Positions 1 to 13,259 of a DNA stretch of 64,000 nucleotides are shown here, piece after piece. How positions within the stretch are numbered: the stretch's first letter is position 1; the number at the start of each line of letters is the position of its first letter. Source of the DNA: Lineus longissimus (Eukaryota; Nemertea; Pilidiophora; Heteronemertea; Lineidae); contig NC_088325.1 in assembly GCF_910592395.1 (NCBI RefSeq), forward strand, positions 10,292,109 through 10,356,108. Direction: 5' to 3'. A program made the translations under genes and the position numbers. The notes under the pieces were generated by a model, which did not search any database, was not told the origin of the DNA, and saw nothing but the letters and a program-made list of their open reading frames with translations.

Positions 1-1000
1 ACTCCAGGATAAACTATGGGAGACCATGCATTTGACACGTGAGCCAGGTGACTAATGACTCATTGTTTCCGATGTGATCTTTCAATAAATCATGATGGTT
101 ATCTAACCCATGTTATGTCAGTTAAATTGTCACGATTGTCGGTAGGGGTGAGGGCTGTTCATATCAACTGATCACTAGTTGAGCAACCCAGCCACTGGAC
201 CACTTGGTCACTGTATTAAAGTTGGTACCAAAAAAATTAAAACTATTACTAGTTAACCAAGAGAAGATTATGCTTTTGACACGTGAACCAGAAGACTATT
301 GACTCATCCCCTCATTGTTACCGATGAGATCTTACAATACATCATAATGGATATCGATCATGTCATGTCCAACAAATTGTTATGATTGTGGGTAGGAGGT
401 AGGATAGGATAATCGTGAGTTGAGCGCCTTGCTGACCTTAGACCCTTTGGTATTGATGGCTATCAAACCTTTGTGTCACGTCGGACAAATCATTTTGATA
501 GTTTGTAGGGGAAAGGCCTTTCCTTGTCATCCCATCACCAATGTGAGCATTTGGAAGGATCTACATATACATGTGTATAGTATAGTAAAAGTCGTCGGAT
601 GTCGCAACTACATTCGTATTGTCGAACTCCTTATTTCCTTGTTATCAGTGTCAGGCTCAGCATCCTGAGGACTTATACTGGTGGGAGGATAAGACCAAGT
701 CCAAGTTAATAATCTATGAGCCAAGATTTATGCCCCACAATATATGGATGGCTTCCCATGAAACCACTTGGCCACAGTATTTTTGCATCAAAAGAGCTAC
801 CACTAGACAAATTAATGAGAGGAGATATGAATTTGACAGGTGGGGGAGAAGACTAATGAATCTTTCTCTTATTGGTCGACTGTCTCATCTTCTTCGTCCT
901 CATGTACTTCTTGGCATCGGACAAATGGTCTTATGATTCGACGCAACAATTGTTTCCATGGCGATCTGATGATAAATCAAGATGGCTGTCTTAACCATGC
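1..1000 (+). repeat. old tandem duplication, about 240-bp unit, plus flank
   Basis: 'tttgacacgtgagccaggtg' near 31 recurs as 'tttgacacgtgaaccagaag' near 273, and the following 'cattgtttccgatgtgatct' recurs as 'cattgttaccgatgagatct'. A weaker third copy may start near 832. Small ORFs here are not credible genes. Confidence 0.6.
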
Positions 1001-2700
1001 TGAATGAGAATAATCGCCCATAAATGCGATCATTACACGCTGTTATAGTCCATGAGCAAGGTTTATATCATCGTTCAGAGTTATCACCGGTTGGTCTGTT
1101 TATGGGCCCATTACTTCCGGTTGCACTTTTAGCGATGTAACAAAATTTGTAGAAGTTTACATGCCCATTTGAAGCTATGACATGACCTTGCCTGTTCCCA
1201 GTACCCATTATGTCTGTTTATGGCCTAATCTTCTGTTTGCACAGTGGACAGTTTGTAATCAAATGCAGTGATTGTTGTGAGGTATAGTTATAACCACCCT
1301 TACTCTGATGGTTTTCATCTCGACCTACAAGATTTTGATATGATAGCCAGTTCTTTCTTTCATCAGTTTCACAAAATACATATGGATTTTGATATGGGGA
1401 CACCCTCGATTGGTGATACTTGGTACTACTCAAAGACAATGATGTCTCCCGCCTGATAGACAAGACTGTTTCAGTGTTACAGAACCTATTCCAGCCTCAT
1501 TCGTCTGCGCGACTGCCCCACCCTATGTAATTTAGCTGAAGAATACCTCAGACACAAGACATACCTGACATATTAATGGCCTCTATTGACAAAATGACAG
1601 CACCTGTCAACTTGCAATTATGAGAAAATGCAGATATCTTCCCCATTATGAGGTTCGGCGGAGTCGGCAGGTCTGAGGTGAGGCATGTGCTGATGAGGAG
1701 AGTGTGTAGTGCAGAGTCGGAATCAATGTGAGGAGAATCTGTCACTGATGAGGAGTCTGCTGGTGATGAGGTGCTCGTTAGTCAGTATCGTGCTAATGTG
1801 ACTTCGTTTAAAGGGATACGCCATTCATAATTACTGGGGTCCAGGAAAATAGAAATGCAGTTATACACAGTGCCGCAGTGCATGCAATTGTATATGTCAG
1901 TTGCTAAAATTTGTCTTTAAAGTATGTTTTCATATAATGTGGGCGAGCCCACATCGCCCTTTATCTCTAATGTATCAGTGCCTAATTCCTTTGCCTGGGT
2001 GCTAAGCCAATCATGTCTTAGGCCTTCAGATTATGAGTATACCAGGTCATGAGAAGAGGTTATAGTTATCAGGGGAAAGCTAATTTTCGAAGTGGTCAGT
2101 ATGCTTCACTGGGCCAGAAATGTGTTCCAGCTACGTTTCGGCCAAAAAATATACCAAGCAAGCTCACTTATATATACTTTTGGTATCGATTACAATCTTC
2201 TACTTCTGCTGTATGGCTGTTACACCCGGAATAGGGAACTCTTCATCCAGTACATCTTGTCCTTGTTGGACAACAACCAAGTGTCTTTTGATGGCTCGTG
2301 AAAATGAAGTTACGAGCCGGTTTGGCCAAGCTTCAGCCTTCAGCTAAGTCATAGTAGTTCCATTTAGAAGATAGGATATTTCTTGCAGGGTCACCTTTCA
2401 CTCGGAGGTAGGTAGTCGTTCCAGAGACTATTTCAGAATCATTTGTTTACAAACAAGACATTCCTGCTCCCCTGTTTTGCTCTCTGCAAATTGCTTTCTT
2501 TTCCTTGTGAATTATTGCTTTGTGAACCAGGTGAATTTGAAGAAAAAGTGCTTCCAGCATCTCGGTAAGATATTGTTTGAGATGGTTGCCAGTGCAGTTA
2601 AATTCCTTGCAGCATGTTTCCGTTGGCAAGGTGCTTTGCATAGGTTCCTGTGTGCGAAGTGTATTTCGGAGAATCCGTCATGACTCTATACTGCATGGGA
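990..2700. other. no gene recognised
   Basis: Ordinary AT-rich sequence with dispersed repeat D at 1811-1905. Short ORFs lack domains, conserved motifs or splice context. Confidence 0.5.
1811..1905 (+). repeat. dispersed repeat D
   Basis: 'aaagggatacgccattcata' and 'ggtccaggaaaatagaaatg' recur at 30178-30265 ('aaaggggtatgccgttcata'), 17805-17830, 22745-22830 and, on the minus strand, 48515-48617. Class unknown. Confidence 0.65.
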
Positions 2701-2718
2701 AGGCATAGTAAGGAAGAT

Positions 2719-2972
2719 AAGCGCAGTTGAAGAGAGTCGGCCTCATGACCAGGAGGTCGTGGGTTCGACTCCCGGCCGAGTCACTGCTTAGTTCCCCTAC
2801 TGGTCGAGTTCAAGTGAGCGCCTTCTGGTTGCTCCTTGAAACCCCTGATTGATTTCTGTAGAGACCGGGGTAATAATATGATATCCCAAAGCACTTTGAG
2901 TGAGAACTATAGTGTCACGGAATTGCGCTATATAAAAGACTCATTATTTATTTATCATTTATTATATTATTT
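2719..2972 (+). mobile_element. tRNA-derived SINE (family A) with 14-bp target-site duplications
   Basis: The head carries a B-box 'gggttcgactcccgg' and an A-box-like 'agcgcagttgaagag'. The body reads 'ccttctggttgctccttga' and ends 'ttgcgctatataaaagact' plus an ATT-rich tail. The perfect direct repeat atagtaaggaagat at 2705-2718 and 2973-2986 is its target-site duplication, proving insertion by target-primed reverse transcription. The intact duplication implies a fairly recent insertion. Confidence 0.9.
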
Positions 2973-4042
2973 ATAGTAAGGAAGATGGAAATCTATCTTT
3001 GAGTGGTCTGCAGGACAGCACGGTCGTTCGAGCTCCTACAGATCTGAGAGTGAAATGATTAAGAGAAAAGGAGACTGCCCAAGGCCGGGGGTGCAAATAT
3101 GTTCTTGCAACTGCCGGCTGATCGCAACCCAGATAAGAACTTGCAACGTGACAAAGAAAGGACTACAGATATTGCCCGAAATGTTGGAGAGAAGAGGGCC
3201 GATGTATCATCCAGTGCCACTATTCTTCAGATGATACTATACAGACAAATGAGTCAAATCATTGTTCTTTGCCATCAGTTGGATTGGTTGTACAGCCATT
3301 TTTCCAGTGTTGATTGTCTCTTCTTGACTTAGCAAGTGCTACATTTAGTTGGGGAGTTAAAAAAAAGTGTCATTTCCATAAAAACGACATGAAAAACCAA
3401 AGAAGTTTACAAGACTGAGTAGGGTGTACTGATAGCTGTCAGAAAAAAACATGGTATCTTCCACCTCCATGATGAAGCAGGTTCATAGTCGGTATTCTTT
3501 ACCTGTTCTTTGTAAAAAGCTATGATATGGCAGAAAAACGACTACTTCCCACGGCAAGGTGTTTTAGAAATAGTTGAGTAAACGTCAAGTTGCAGGTAGA
3601 AAATTCTTTAAAAATTTACAACTCATTCAACGCAGCTTTGCAAAGTCTAGCTCAAATCAAGAACAGAATTTAGGTGCACTCAGCAGTGAACAGCAGTAAA
3701 CAGGACCCAAAGCGAAACGGCTTCTTAAAAACTTTGTTTCGACCCGAGCAGATGCGTTATTTGAGTGCTTCGAAGGTTTTAGGAAGAAGTCATCCATATT
3801 GGATGTACTAGCAAATTACCCGTGATGTGGGCAGGTTGAAATTGGGTTATACCTTCGAGTAAAACAATCCATGGAGTTGAAGAAATTGTTTGTAAATGAG
3901 CTAACCATTAGCTTGTGAACCTGCACTTTCTCAACAAACAAGTGCCTGAAGGTAATGCACTTTCTGTCTTGCAGCCTCGCCATCTGAAAACTCCGCCCAC
4001 GACACTCTACCTTTCTCCGAGATGTAAAGGCAATGCAGGGGC

Positions 4043-4356
4043 TATGGTAGACTATAGGTTTACATAGGATGCGTTTTGTCAATTTTCATGGTTCACATTG
4101 TCACCTGTCGCCAGCATGTTTGTTCACTGACTTTGGCTTGAAAACATGATATGACACAACATGACACGAGGTTCCCTTGGCCTGTTGGCATCTTCTCCTA
4201 TGGTAGACTATAGGTTTACAAATGATTCATTTTGTCACTTTTCATGGTCCACATTGTCACTTGCCGCCGGCATGTTTGTTCACCGACTTTGGCTTGAAAA
4301 CATGATATGACACAACATGACTCAAGGTTCCCTTGGCCCTTTGGCATCTTCTCCAA
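4043..4356 (+). repeat. 157-bp direct duplication
   Basis: 'atggtagactataggtttac' starts at 4043 and again at 4200, and the similarity continues through 'cttgaaaacatgatatgaca' and 'ggttcccttggcc' in both. Two tandem copies with about 10% divergence. Confidence 0.88.
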
Positions 4357-4610
4357 AATCACACTAACACACAGCCCTTCTATACATACAACTCACATTC
4401 ATGATGTAGACAACTTGCTTCTTGCATACAAACTTCCTATTGATATTTCAGCCAGTAATTCTCGCCTTCTCATCTCGCATGTTGATGTGGACTGGAAATC
4501 AATGCGTGAACCTCTCAGAATCCAGCTACACTCTGTGGGTGACTTAATACCTCATTACCCAATATCCTCCTCTGGAGTCTTCTATATTTGAAGTAATATA
4601 CACTTGTATA

Positions 4611-4790
4611 CAGTGGAACCTCCCTTAGCAGACACCTCTTCACCAAGGACACCCTCTCTATTAAGGACACTGCATTTGGTCCCAAATTTGCCTTTAATCT
4701 GGCCCGACTGGTTTGTTCCTTTAAAATAGTATTTCATTGAAGTATAAAGTCAAATTACAAAATTTGGATTATGAAATCCTAAAACCATCT
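4611..4790 (+). mobile_element. Tc1/mariner-like MITE, partial copy
   Basis: It starts cagtggaacctcccttagca just after TA and continues 'ctctctattaaggacact'. The right terminus is not visible. A more diverged partial copy lies at 5204-5340 ('caggagaaccttgcttagcg'). Confidence 0.7.
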
Positions 4791-5203
4791 GCATTCAATT
4801 CTCCGTGTAATATTTCATGAACTTGCTCTCCATTCTGCATGGCATCAATGGCAGTCCCTGACATTACGCCACATAATTGACTCACTCGTCTTCATAATTC
4901 ATAAGACCGACATCCGCAGAACGCGAGCGACGCAATCCTAGATAATCATGATAAAAGATGCAAACAAAAGAAACGTCACTCTTGCATCATGGATTTTCTG
5001 CGTGGCTGGCTGGCAGAAGTGTTTTTACATCGATGATTTATAATGACAGTGAAGAGAGGAGTCAACATTGTGTGTTCCTGTGTGATTTGCTCTGGGGGCG
5101 TCGGTTGCATTGAGGAGAAAACTGATTGCAGTCCAGGGGCGGGTCAAGGAGTCATATAAAAAGAAGGCACTCTTGAGAAAGAGTGGTCACTTCATAGCTA
5201 TAT

Positions 5204-5340
5204 ACAGGAGAACCTTGCTTAGCGGACACCTCTTTATGAAGCACATCTTCTCTATGAAGGACACTCCATTTGGTAACTATATGGTCTTTTTCATTGAGAT
5301 TTACCTCTGTAATCAGGACAAGTAAGGACAACATTTTTCA
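5204..5340 (+). mobile_element. Tc1/mariner-like MITE, diverged partial copy
   Basis: The left end 'caggagaaccttgcttagcg' and 'gaaggacactccatttggt' follow the family consensus of the 4611 and 11611 copies. No matching right terminus. Confidence 0.6.
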
Positions 5341-5994
5341 GTCATTTTGTAACTTACCAAGATGGTACAGGTGGCAGAGGCCATGGTTTGGAGTCTCTGA
5401 AGCGCCAACCATTGCACCTTCGACCGTATCTAAAATAAATGTCTAAAAAACAGCAAAACAGTTCAAAAAGGCTAAGGCCATACGACTTTAAACGTGATAA
5501 CAATTTGATTAAAAGGAATATATCATATTTCGATTGATCTTATACAAATAGATCAAATTCCAATACGGCCCCTCGATCCCTCTTCTCGTCAACGCTCTTT
5601 CAATGATTTAGATCAATTTGGAATCAATTTTTCCCAGTCGTACCAAGCAGGTCAATATAGTCTTAGAAACTGTATCGATGCAGTTTACTGGGGATTGATC
5701 AAAACTGGATGACTCCAGTCAGCTTGGTATTCCTTCAAGGTGACATACAGCGTAAAGAATGAATAAGAAATCTTGAAAGGGATGCTGGTGTCCTGTCCGT
5801 TGAATGAATACTGGTATATGCTTTTACTGAAAACTTCATGTGCATTTACACATGGCCTTTCCGTACATAACTGAAATAAAAGCATTTACTTGTCTCATCC
5901 AGTGTATCAGATACTTGTACTTTGTACATGTACTTTTGTGGTTCACCTGACAATACCGAAAATCTTAAAAGGGTTGCCATATCTATTCCCTAAT

Positions 5995-6240
5995 GTATAA
6001 TGAAAGTATGTCTGGTATGTAAACCTCAATAATGATTAAATGAAAGTAGGCCTGATATGTAAACCTCGATAATGATTAAATGAAAGTAGGCCTGATATGT
6101 AAACCTCGATAATGATTAAAGGAAAGTATGTCTGATATGTAAACCTCGATAATGACTAAATGAAAGTATGCCTGATATGTAAACCTCAATAATGATTAAA
6201 TGAACGTAGGCCTATGTCTGATATGTAAACCTCGATATCG
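5995..6240 (+). repeat. 40-bp minisatellite
   Basis: About six copies of a 40-bp unit with 'gatatgtaaacctcgataat' and 'gattaaatgaaagtaggcct'. The last copy carries a short insertion. Confidence 0.92.
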
Positions 6241-7950
6241 GTTGCAGTCACGAACTCTGAAGATGTAATTCAAATGGAAGTCACACATCTGGGCCCTGGT
6301 AGCCTGTAGTCACGCTATGGTTTTCCGTCCTAGTCCGGATCAATTAAGATCCATACTTCAAACATACATGATACGAACCTAATGCATGGTTCAGCAACCA
6401 CTCTGCCCCGGCTATGCCAGCTATAGTCGTTTACGACCATCGCTATGGTAACTGTAGAATTAGGGGCGACGCGACTGTGGATATTGCCGGATGCGTTTTG
6501 TTGATAGAGTTAAGAGCTAGGTTAGGGTGTGATGGGGTACGCGAATGTGGATTGGCGGGTGGGCGTGATGCTGACAGTAGCTTAATATTGCCGTCCCGGT
6601 TTGGGTGATGATTCTTTTGATAACGCCACAGTACAACAAGTCACATTTCTAAAGGAGAAATCGAGAAGTACAGAATGTGATCTTTATATAAACTGTTGAA
6701 GAGCCCACTGATTGGGGCAAACACATGAGCTAAAGTGGTCCTGTTCCATTCTCCTGGTTGTTTTGATTTTCCTTGACCCTTTCGCTGTGGGTGACGTGCA
6801 TAGTACGTCATGACCTTCTAAAGTATCAATTCGTGAGCACTTGGTCTCATGATGTCATGACACAGAATTTCTTGGCATGGTGCACTTGACGACAATATCA
6901 GTCTGCTGAAGCAATATGGTTAAAAAATCGATGGTAAAACCAGGAGTCACTTTTACCGTACCGTACCGGTAAAGCTTCTTTCAAACATGCGGGCTAATCA
7001 CAACAGGGTCCAGACTTGACTATAAATCGTGTGGAGATTTAATGTTCTAATCAGCTACAACGCCAATTACGGTTGCGCTGTCTTAAGGGTGCAATTAATC
7101 AGCATTATTTCTAAATTAGGAGTCAACTCTCCAAAGCTGGTGATCCTGTTTCATTTCCAAGTTTTGGAGAATGGCAACCTATTTGCGCTATCTCTGCTAT
7201 ATTTCTACATATCTTGGACTGAAATTTGGTAAAATGCGAAAATTCAAGACACTGCTCGCAAAGATTTAGCTTTTTACAGTTATTCAATTCCAACCTTCCA
7301 ACCCAAGGGCTGAAGCTCTCAATCGCATTAATTTCACCATCACACAAGCTGGTGCTGTTGACTTCAGCCGATTATTTGTCTTATATAATGTATCTTTGAA
7401 TTTTCTGTGAGATTATCTCTAATGTTGTGTCAATCTATTCTTATTCCAGGTATGTATATCAATGGAATATGTCACTTGACGACACCTGGAGTAAAGTAGG
7501 TGATCTTTTCCATCTTCATTTATAGAACAAAGATATTTGATGTTGCCATTTGGAGTTGGCTGCAGGCACTCTCGTTTCCATTGCATACAGTTTGAGGTCA
7601 ACACCTTAAATATTTTCCAAATTATTGGTTATTAGAATGACATCATGAGAATTTTGCACTAATGTCATAGATTCTGACCCGAGATTAGTATTGACATGCT
7701 GTGTCAGCTCATTAATGTTGCTGACATTGGAGACACTCCGACTGCATACTCAAGTGTAATCATTCTAATGTAATCAATATTCATGAAAAAAACACCAATT
7801 TGAATGTGTTTTGACTGGAGTCCTTGTGCTGCCGTTTTTAATTCACTTTCTAATGAATCAAATGTAACCCTTGATGCTATGTCGTCAAGATTTTAATCAA
7901 ATCTGCACGAGGGCCTGGCCTTGCGCCATCTGGTGTCATGGACAGTATGA
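6241..7950. other. no gene recognised
   Basis: Unique-looking sequence. The 64-codon frame at 6414 and the overlapping frames at 7029-7347 have no recognisable family. Likewise 2987-4040 holds nothing I can support. Confidence 0.45.
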
Positions 7951-7951
7951 C

Positions 7952-8149
7952 ATATGTGACCCGCCATGATGAAACAAGTCACATGTCGCGTCGAGCTTGA
8001 CAGGTTGAGACGGACTAGTTGTTCATTTCACCGTTGTCTGCCTTTTGTGACATCCGAGTACATCAGTTTCTTCTATTATGTTCTGGTGTCATTTTAGGCT
8101 CAACTTCTGTGCGACATGCGACCTATTTTGTCATGGTGGGTCACATATG
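7952..8149. mobile_element. related MITE abutting the foldback element
   Basis: The left end 'catatgtgacccgccatgat' and right end 'tcatggtgggtcacatatg' are inverted repeats; inside is 'cttgacaggttgagacggac', related to the foldback element's arm. The right terminus overlaps the left terminus of the 8144-8374 element, so the two share an end. Confidence 0.8.
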
Positions 8150-8374
8150 TGACTCGCTCTACCAAAACTAGGCGCTTGTCGCATCTGAACTCGACAGGTT
8201 GATACGGACTTGTTGTTCATTTCCCTATTGTAAACCTTTTGTGAAATCTATTACAAACTGATTTGGTCACATTTCACAAAAGGTCTACAATAGGGAAATG
8301 AACAACAAGTCCGTATCAACCTGTCAAGTTCAGATGCGACAAGCGCCTAGTTTTGGTAGAGCGGGTCACATATG
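8144..8374. mobile_element. foldback MITE with 104-bp near-perfect inverted arms
   Basis: The left arm 8144-8247 and right arm 8271-8374 are reverse complements with only three mismatches by my alignment, around a 23-bp loop. The ends carry catatgtgac(c/t)cgc. No coding capacity. The transcript would form a long hairpin. Confidence 0.92.
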
Positions 8375-11300
8375 CACTCAATTTTGAGGAAATTTGCGTG
8401 ATTGACGTCTTTGGTGATATGGGTGCATCGTTCCATCAAGCGCGGCGAGTGTGACATCACCAACGACGTCACACAGCATTCAATTCTCATTCCTTGCCTC
8501 CCTCCAGCAACCCATGGTTTCATAATCGAAACGTTCCCCAAAAATTTCCACAAAATACTACCTACTCAAAACTAACTCTGCTCTAAAGTCATGAAGTCCA
8601 AAAATCATGTCAACCACATAAAAAATCCATATCATCATTTTGAGTGGGTGTCATGCTACGATCACTAAATAAACCTCAAAGTAAATTGAAGAGCACTTTT
8701 GGCAAACAGTCGTGTCGTATTTTCTCGCTGAAAGATGTAACTGCCGCGGCATATCGCAAACAGAACCGAAATCTTTTCAGAGCAGTGTGTGCTGACTTTG
8801 AGAGCACGAATTGGAGATGCCTTTGCTATGTAAGGTTTGATTGTTTACCCAGGACAAACTTGTCTATTTGGTGATATAATTTCATGTTCTCAGTCAAGGC
8901 TATATGCGAGGTCTGAATACAGAACACAAGTATAAAGCTATGGAAGTTGGGGTGTTAGAATAGCTACTTCCACATTATTTTCCCTCCGTCATTTTCTGTC
9001 CAATTGGCAGCTAGCGCTTCGTTCCACGTCAGGAGGGAAAATAATGTGTAAGAATAGTCTCCGCCAAATTTTGGACAGATGGTCCACCTGCCCTATTGCC
9101 TTCAGGCCTACTGACCATCTTCTGAGCATTCTGATGGCTAAAGCTCCTTCCATTCCTGAGTTATGGCTGATTTAGTTCCAGAAGACATAGGCACATTTTA
9201 GGTTTTGACTGTTGTTTTTGCAAGATTCTGAGAAAATTAGATGCTATTGGCTTGGAAATTCAACCGCTGATTTCCCCAGGATGATTTCTCTGAAAGAAGA
9301 CACTGTGCTGCCTTTGGGATTGGATGATGCTGGCAGGAAAGCTATTGGGTTGTATTTCTGGTTTGATTCAAAGGACTGGCGTAGCCATTTAGGTGATTCT
9401 AATGTTAGTAGGAGGAAACCTACGTTGTCAACGAGAGTTGCCCTCTCTAATATCATGTGAGTGTACTGGGACAAGCTGGGAATCAAGCTCAAGACCTCAG
9501 AGGTGACTGGCGCTGATTTTTTCACTGCGCTACTCTGACAGCGGAATGGTAAGGGTTAAAGTTCCGAATTCTTTAGAGACGATATCCAAGAAGATTGCTT
9601 GTATGATACTTCACTTGTTTACACGATCCCGGGCATCACTCTCAAGGAGTGTCACTGACACAAATTTGTCGATATGTGGTCGATAATTACATGAATACGT
9701 AGGTGGAGTGATTGTACCATCATCTCAGAACAGTGTAGCACAGCGAACACTTTGAAATATACCATATTACAACATTTTGAAAAAATCTTTCCCAATAAAA
9801 CTGTAAAAGGTGAGGGCCATTGGTTTATTGCCTAATGTTTTGGTAGTTTTAAATTTGACTGCATTTAACGAGGCATGGTGAATTTTACCTTGAAGTTTTA
9901 ATGAAGGAATGATGGAGCTTCTGGAATGGTACAAAATATTTCTCTGGCCCGTAGCTAAAAGAGGTGTGCTCCCATGGGTCACTGAAATACGTGTTTTTAT
10001 GCAGATTGTGACCTTCAAAGGTCAATGGTGTTCCAACCCACCACCAGAAGGCTAATTCTCCAAAATAGGCCTATTCAACTCTGTGTTTTATGCTTGTGTG
10101 ACTTTAGCAGAATGGACCAGAAACAAAGACAAAAAACATGCCTTGGCCTGAATTTAATAAAAAGGCCTGATTCTGATGGAGAGTCGTCCTCGGAAATATC
10201 CTGTCACAAAAGTGTCACAGCCACCGCATGTCCCCTAGTCGATCATGAATGTCGGCTGCTATCCATAAATGCACGTAAACAACATCTCCGCTGATCCATA
10301 ACCTCGCCGAGGAAGCAGTATAGCATAAGGTTAGTTGGTTGCCATGGCGACCAATCTGAAATATTCGCCGAGACTGCGGAGTTCGTTGGGCTATGCTCGT
10401 GTGGAATAAGCTCGCGGGATGTTTTTGTGCACATTTTTAAGTTAACCTTTTTAGTAAGTTGAATTTGTTGAGTTGATCAGCACTCTATTGAATTGATTAA
10501 AACTTATAACAATTGTTTTAAAAAATTTACAAATTGACTAAGAAATTGTATGTCACGGAATTGTTCAGAATTATTGAAGTGAATGATTTTTTTGTCAGGA
10601 TTGTTAGGCTGTTGCATTAGCATCAGGTGGTAGTGTGTATTTATGTAGATTCTGGTTGGTGCCAATTATATCTCAGCAGTGTTGAAGCTGAACCATGACT
10701 TTAATATGTTCTTGATAAATTTATCAGCATTATGTAAGATGTAAAACTGAGGATCCTTGTACCTGGTGCCTAGGTCTTGGGAAGCTGCACTGTCCAAAGC
10801 AGGCACATGAAGCTCCATACTCAGTCAATAAATCAATCAGTGGATCAATTCTGAAATCTTTTGTTATGAATGAAATGTACATGTACCAAGGAGCCTCAAA
10901 TTTTATGTCTGTGCCTCAAAGTTCGTCATCTCTCATGAGGCTTTCTTCTGAGCAACGATTTCCAACAACAGATTTAATATTTGATCTCAAATCCGTCCGA
11001 TAATGCCCTACTTCAGTGACTGCTTTCGACTGTCGCCTGGTTATTTAGTATCCAATAACGGTGATTGATGCCTTATTCAGAATCGATTCGCCTGTAACGT
11101 CGTGATGAGGGGATCTGGAAAATTACGCAAATACCGATCTATCATGCCGGGATCTGTGACAATAAATTTTAGAAATGTGTCGTGCTGTTTTAGATGTGAT
11201 ACAAGCATATTAGAAAATTAAGTTGGGATGTTAGTCGATTTGGAGGTATTTATAAGCAATGAATTGTACGACTTAGTTGATTTCCTAAGTACTTGCCTGG

Positions 11301-11600
11301 ACGATTGCATATATTGATATTTGTGAAGAAATGCATATTGGCAAGCATGTTCGGAAGGCAAATAGGATGTCTGTCTATATGGATGTCCTCCCTTGAGTTA
11401 CTGCAGAGGCTCTGACTTCTTTGGCAACAGTCCAGCACTTGCCAACTACTGTAAGCAGGCTGTTGGGGTACTAAGCTAAACACAGGGCCATGAGAATTGG
11501 CCAGGCTGCCCCAGGCTACTGCCCCAGTAGCAGCCAGGATGCTGCCAATTTAGCAGCTTGGTTTCCGGAAACCTACTTTCATTTTAACCTGCTAACACAT
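8375..11600. other. no gene recognised
   Basis: It contains a 17-bp inverted repeat (8971-9048), a possible SINE head on the minus strand (about 9470-9540) and an X-box-like motif at 10338. Frames at 8644, 9212 and 10025 (76-89 codons) resemble nothing known to me. Confidence 0.45.
8971..9048. repeat. short inverted repeat
   Basis: cacattattttccctcc (8971-8987) and its exact reverse complement (9032-9048) flank a 44-base loop. It could be a tiny MITE or a structured RNA; no other evidence. Confidence 0.6.
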
Positions 11601-11610
11601 GGCAAATGAG

Positions 11611-11774
11611 TACAGTAGAACCTTCCTTAGCCATCACCCTCTCTATTAAGGACACTACTTTTGATCCCAAATTGGTCATTTCTATTCAATTTGGCCTGTC
11701 TAATCAGGACACCTCTCTATTAAGGACAACACTTGCAGTCCCGAGGGTGTCCTTAATAGAGAGGTTCTACTGTA
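11611..11774. mobile_element. Tc1/mariner-like MITE, complete copy
   Basis: The element starts tacagtagaacct and ends aggttctactgta: palindromic termini bounded by TA dinucleotides, the Tc1/mariner target. Inside are repeated 'ctctctattaaggaca' modules in both orientations. It has no coding capacity. Confidence 0.85.
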
Positions 11775-13259
11775 TAAACAAGTCTATTTCATTCTAAAAA
11801 TGTCCCTGAATAGTTCTCAATATTCTAGAAGTGAGTTTAGGGTTGTGATACGTCTTTCGTGCTGTTATCTCTCCATCAGACACGTCAGAGACTTCCAGCA
11901 ACGGGCCACATGGAAGAGAAATTGGAAAGCACTGCAACACCTGATGACCTCCGCAAACCAGGAATTTGGTCACATGTGATTATGACTGCTGGTCGCAACA
12001 ATCTAAAGTGCTCACTTTGCGGGACACTTAAGGCTAACAATACAGCTATGGATTTCTCATGTAATGCAAGTCATAAGCTTGATTCTTGAAGAATATGTTT
12101 ACCATAAACCATCTATTAAGCGATATCGCGTTATCGAGCTGTGATGGAGCTGGGCGATGAATCAACACATTGAATCTAATGTATGGCAAGTGATTCATTT
12201 TAGTGCTTTCCTGTTGCCACCAATTATGGCTTTCAGTGTATTATTTCACCTATGACAGGTTGTTTGGAAGCGATTCAAATCAAGGCGCTTCGCTATCACC
12301 ATCCGTCCAGTCAGCGTCGAAGTTGGCCTGGACCCAGTAGCTGAATAACCGACTGACTCACTGATACTAATGAAACAACATTCTCTAAGCAGATCGATAG
12401 ATATTCTCTCTGCCAACATAGTCGACCATTAGACCAGGTTATCACAGGTGTGTGAAAATATCATGAATCAATCAACCAAATAATCATTGATCAGAGTACA
12501 AGCAACTGACACAAACTCTACAGACATTACACAGTCACAAGAACTATCACCATAAATCACAAATCATAAAAAAGTTCATAAAATAACCCACAGGACACTT
12601 GATCTTTTCGCAAGTAATTCTTTTTGCTTGGAGGCTGTCAAAAGTGTGCTCTACAAGGACTTCTGAACAACTGTCTAATAAAAACGCTTCGACATTAGAG
12701 GTTCTTCACAATCTCAAAAACTGTTTGGGGTTTTTCAATTCATCAAAAGTCGCTCTACTGGGCGCATATTTGTGTTGGTTTCCGAAGCTCAAAAACTGTT
12801 ATTTCTGGGAGTGCTGGGTTGAGAAAGTGTACGCCAGCGCCATCAACCACAAGATGATTCAACACGGTGCTGTGATCATCATGTAAAACGCCTCTCAGTT
12901 CTCCGGTGCATCGGTTGGGCGGTGATTCATCACAATCGTGACTCCACATTATTGGCTGGAATTACTCAGACCACTGCTGTGCCATTGATGCTGGACGGTT
13001 TCCATCCAATTTCATGATGGAATGATTGTTGTGTGGCCAGTTCCGCGATTGAGTGTGCAATCGCACGCTATATATGTCGATAGAAGCAGAAAGGCAAACA
13101 TCCATTTCTCAACAATATTATCAGAGCTCTATGTACAGTAAGGTGGTACAGTTATCCCCGGTACACTTGTTGGATCTTTACATCCAGCTGTTTTCTAAAC
13201 TGTTGGGACTACAATTGTACTGGGGATATGATTACACAACATTGCTTGACTAGGGATCT
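11775..13259. other. no gene recognised
   Basis: Short frames only (the longest about 95 codons at 12599), no domain match and no clear repeat. Confidence 0.45.

Noticed and set aside
2719-2800. tRNA genes at 2.72 kb and 39.04 kb
   Set aside because: A and B boxes are present but the cloverleaf does not close and both are followed by a shared SINE body.
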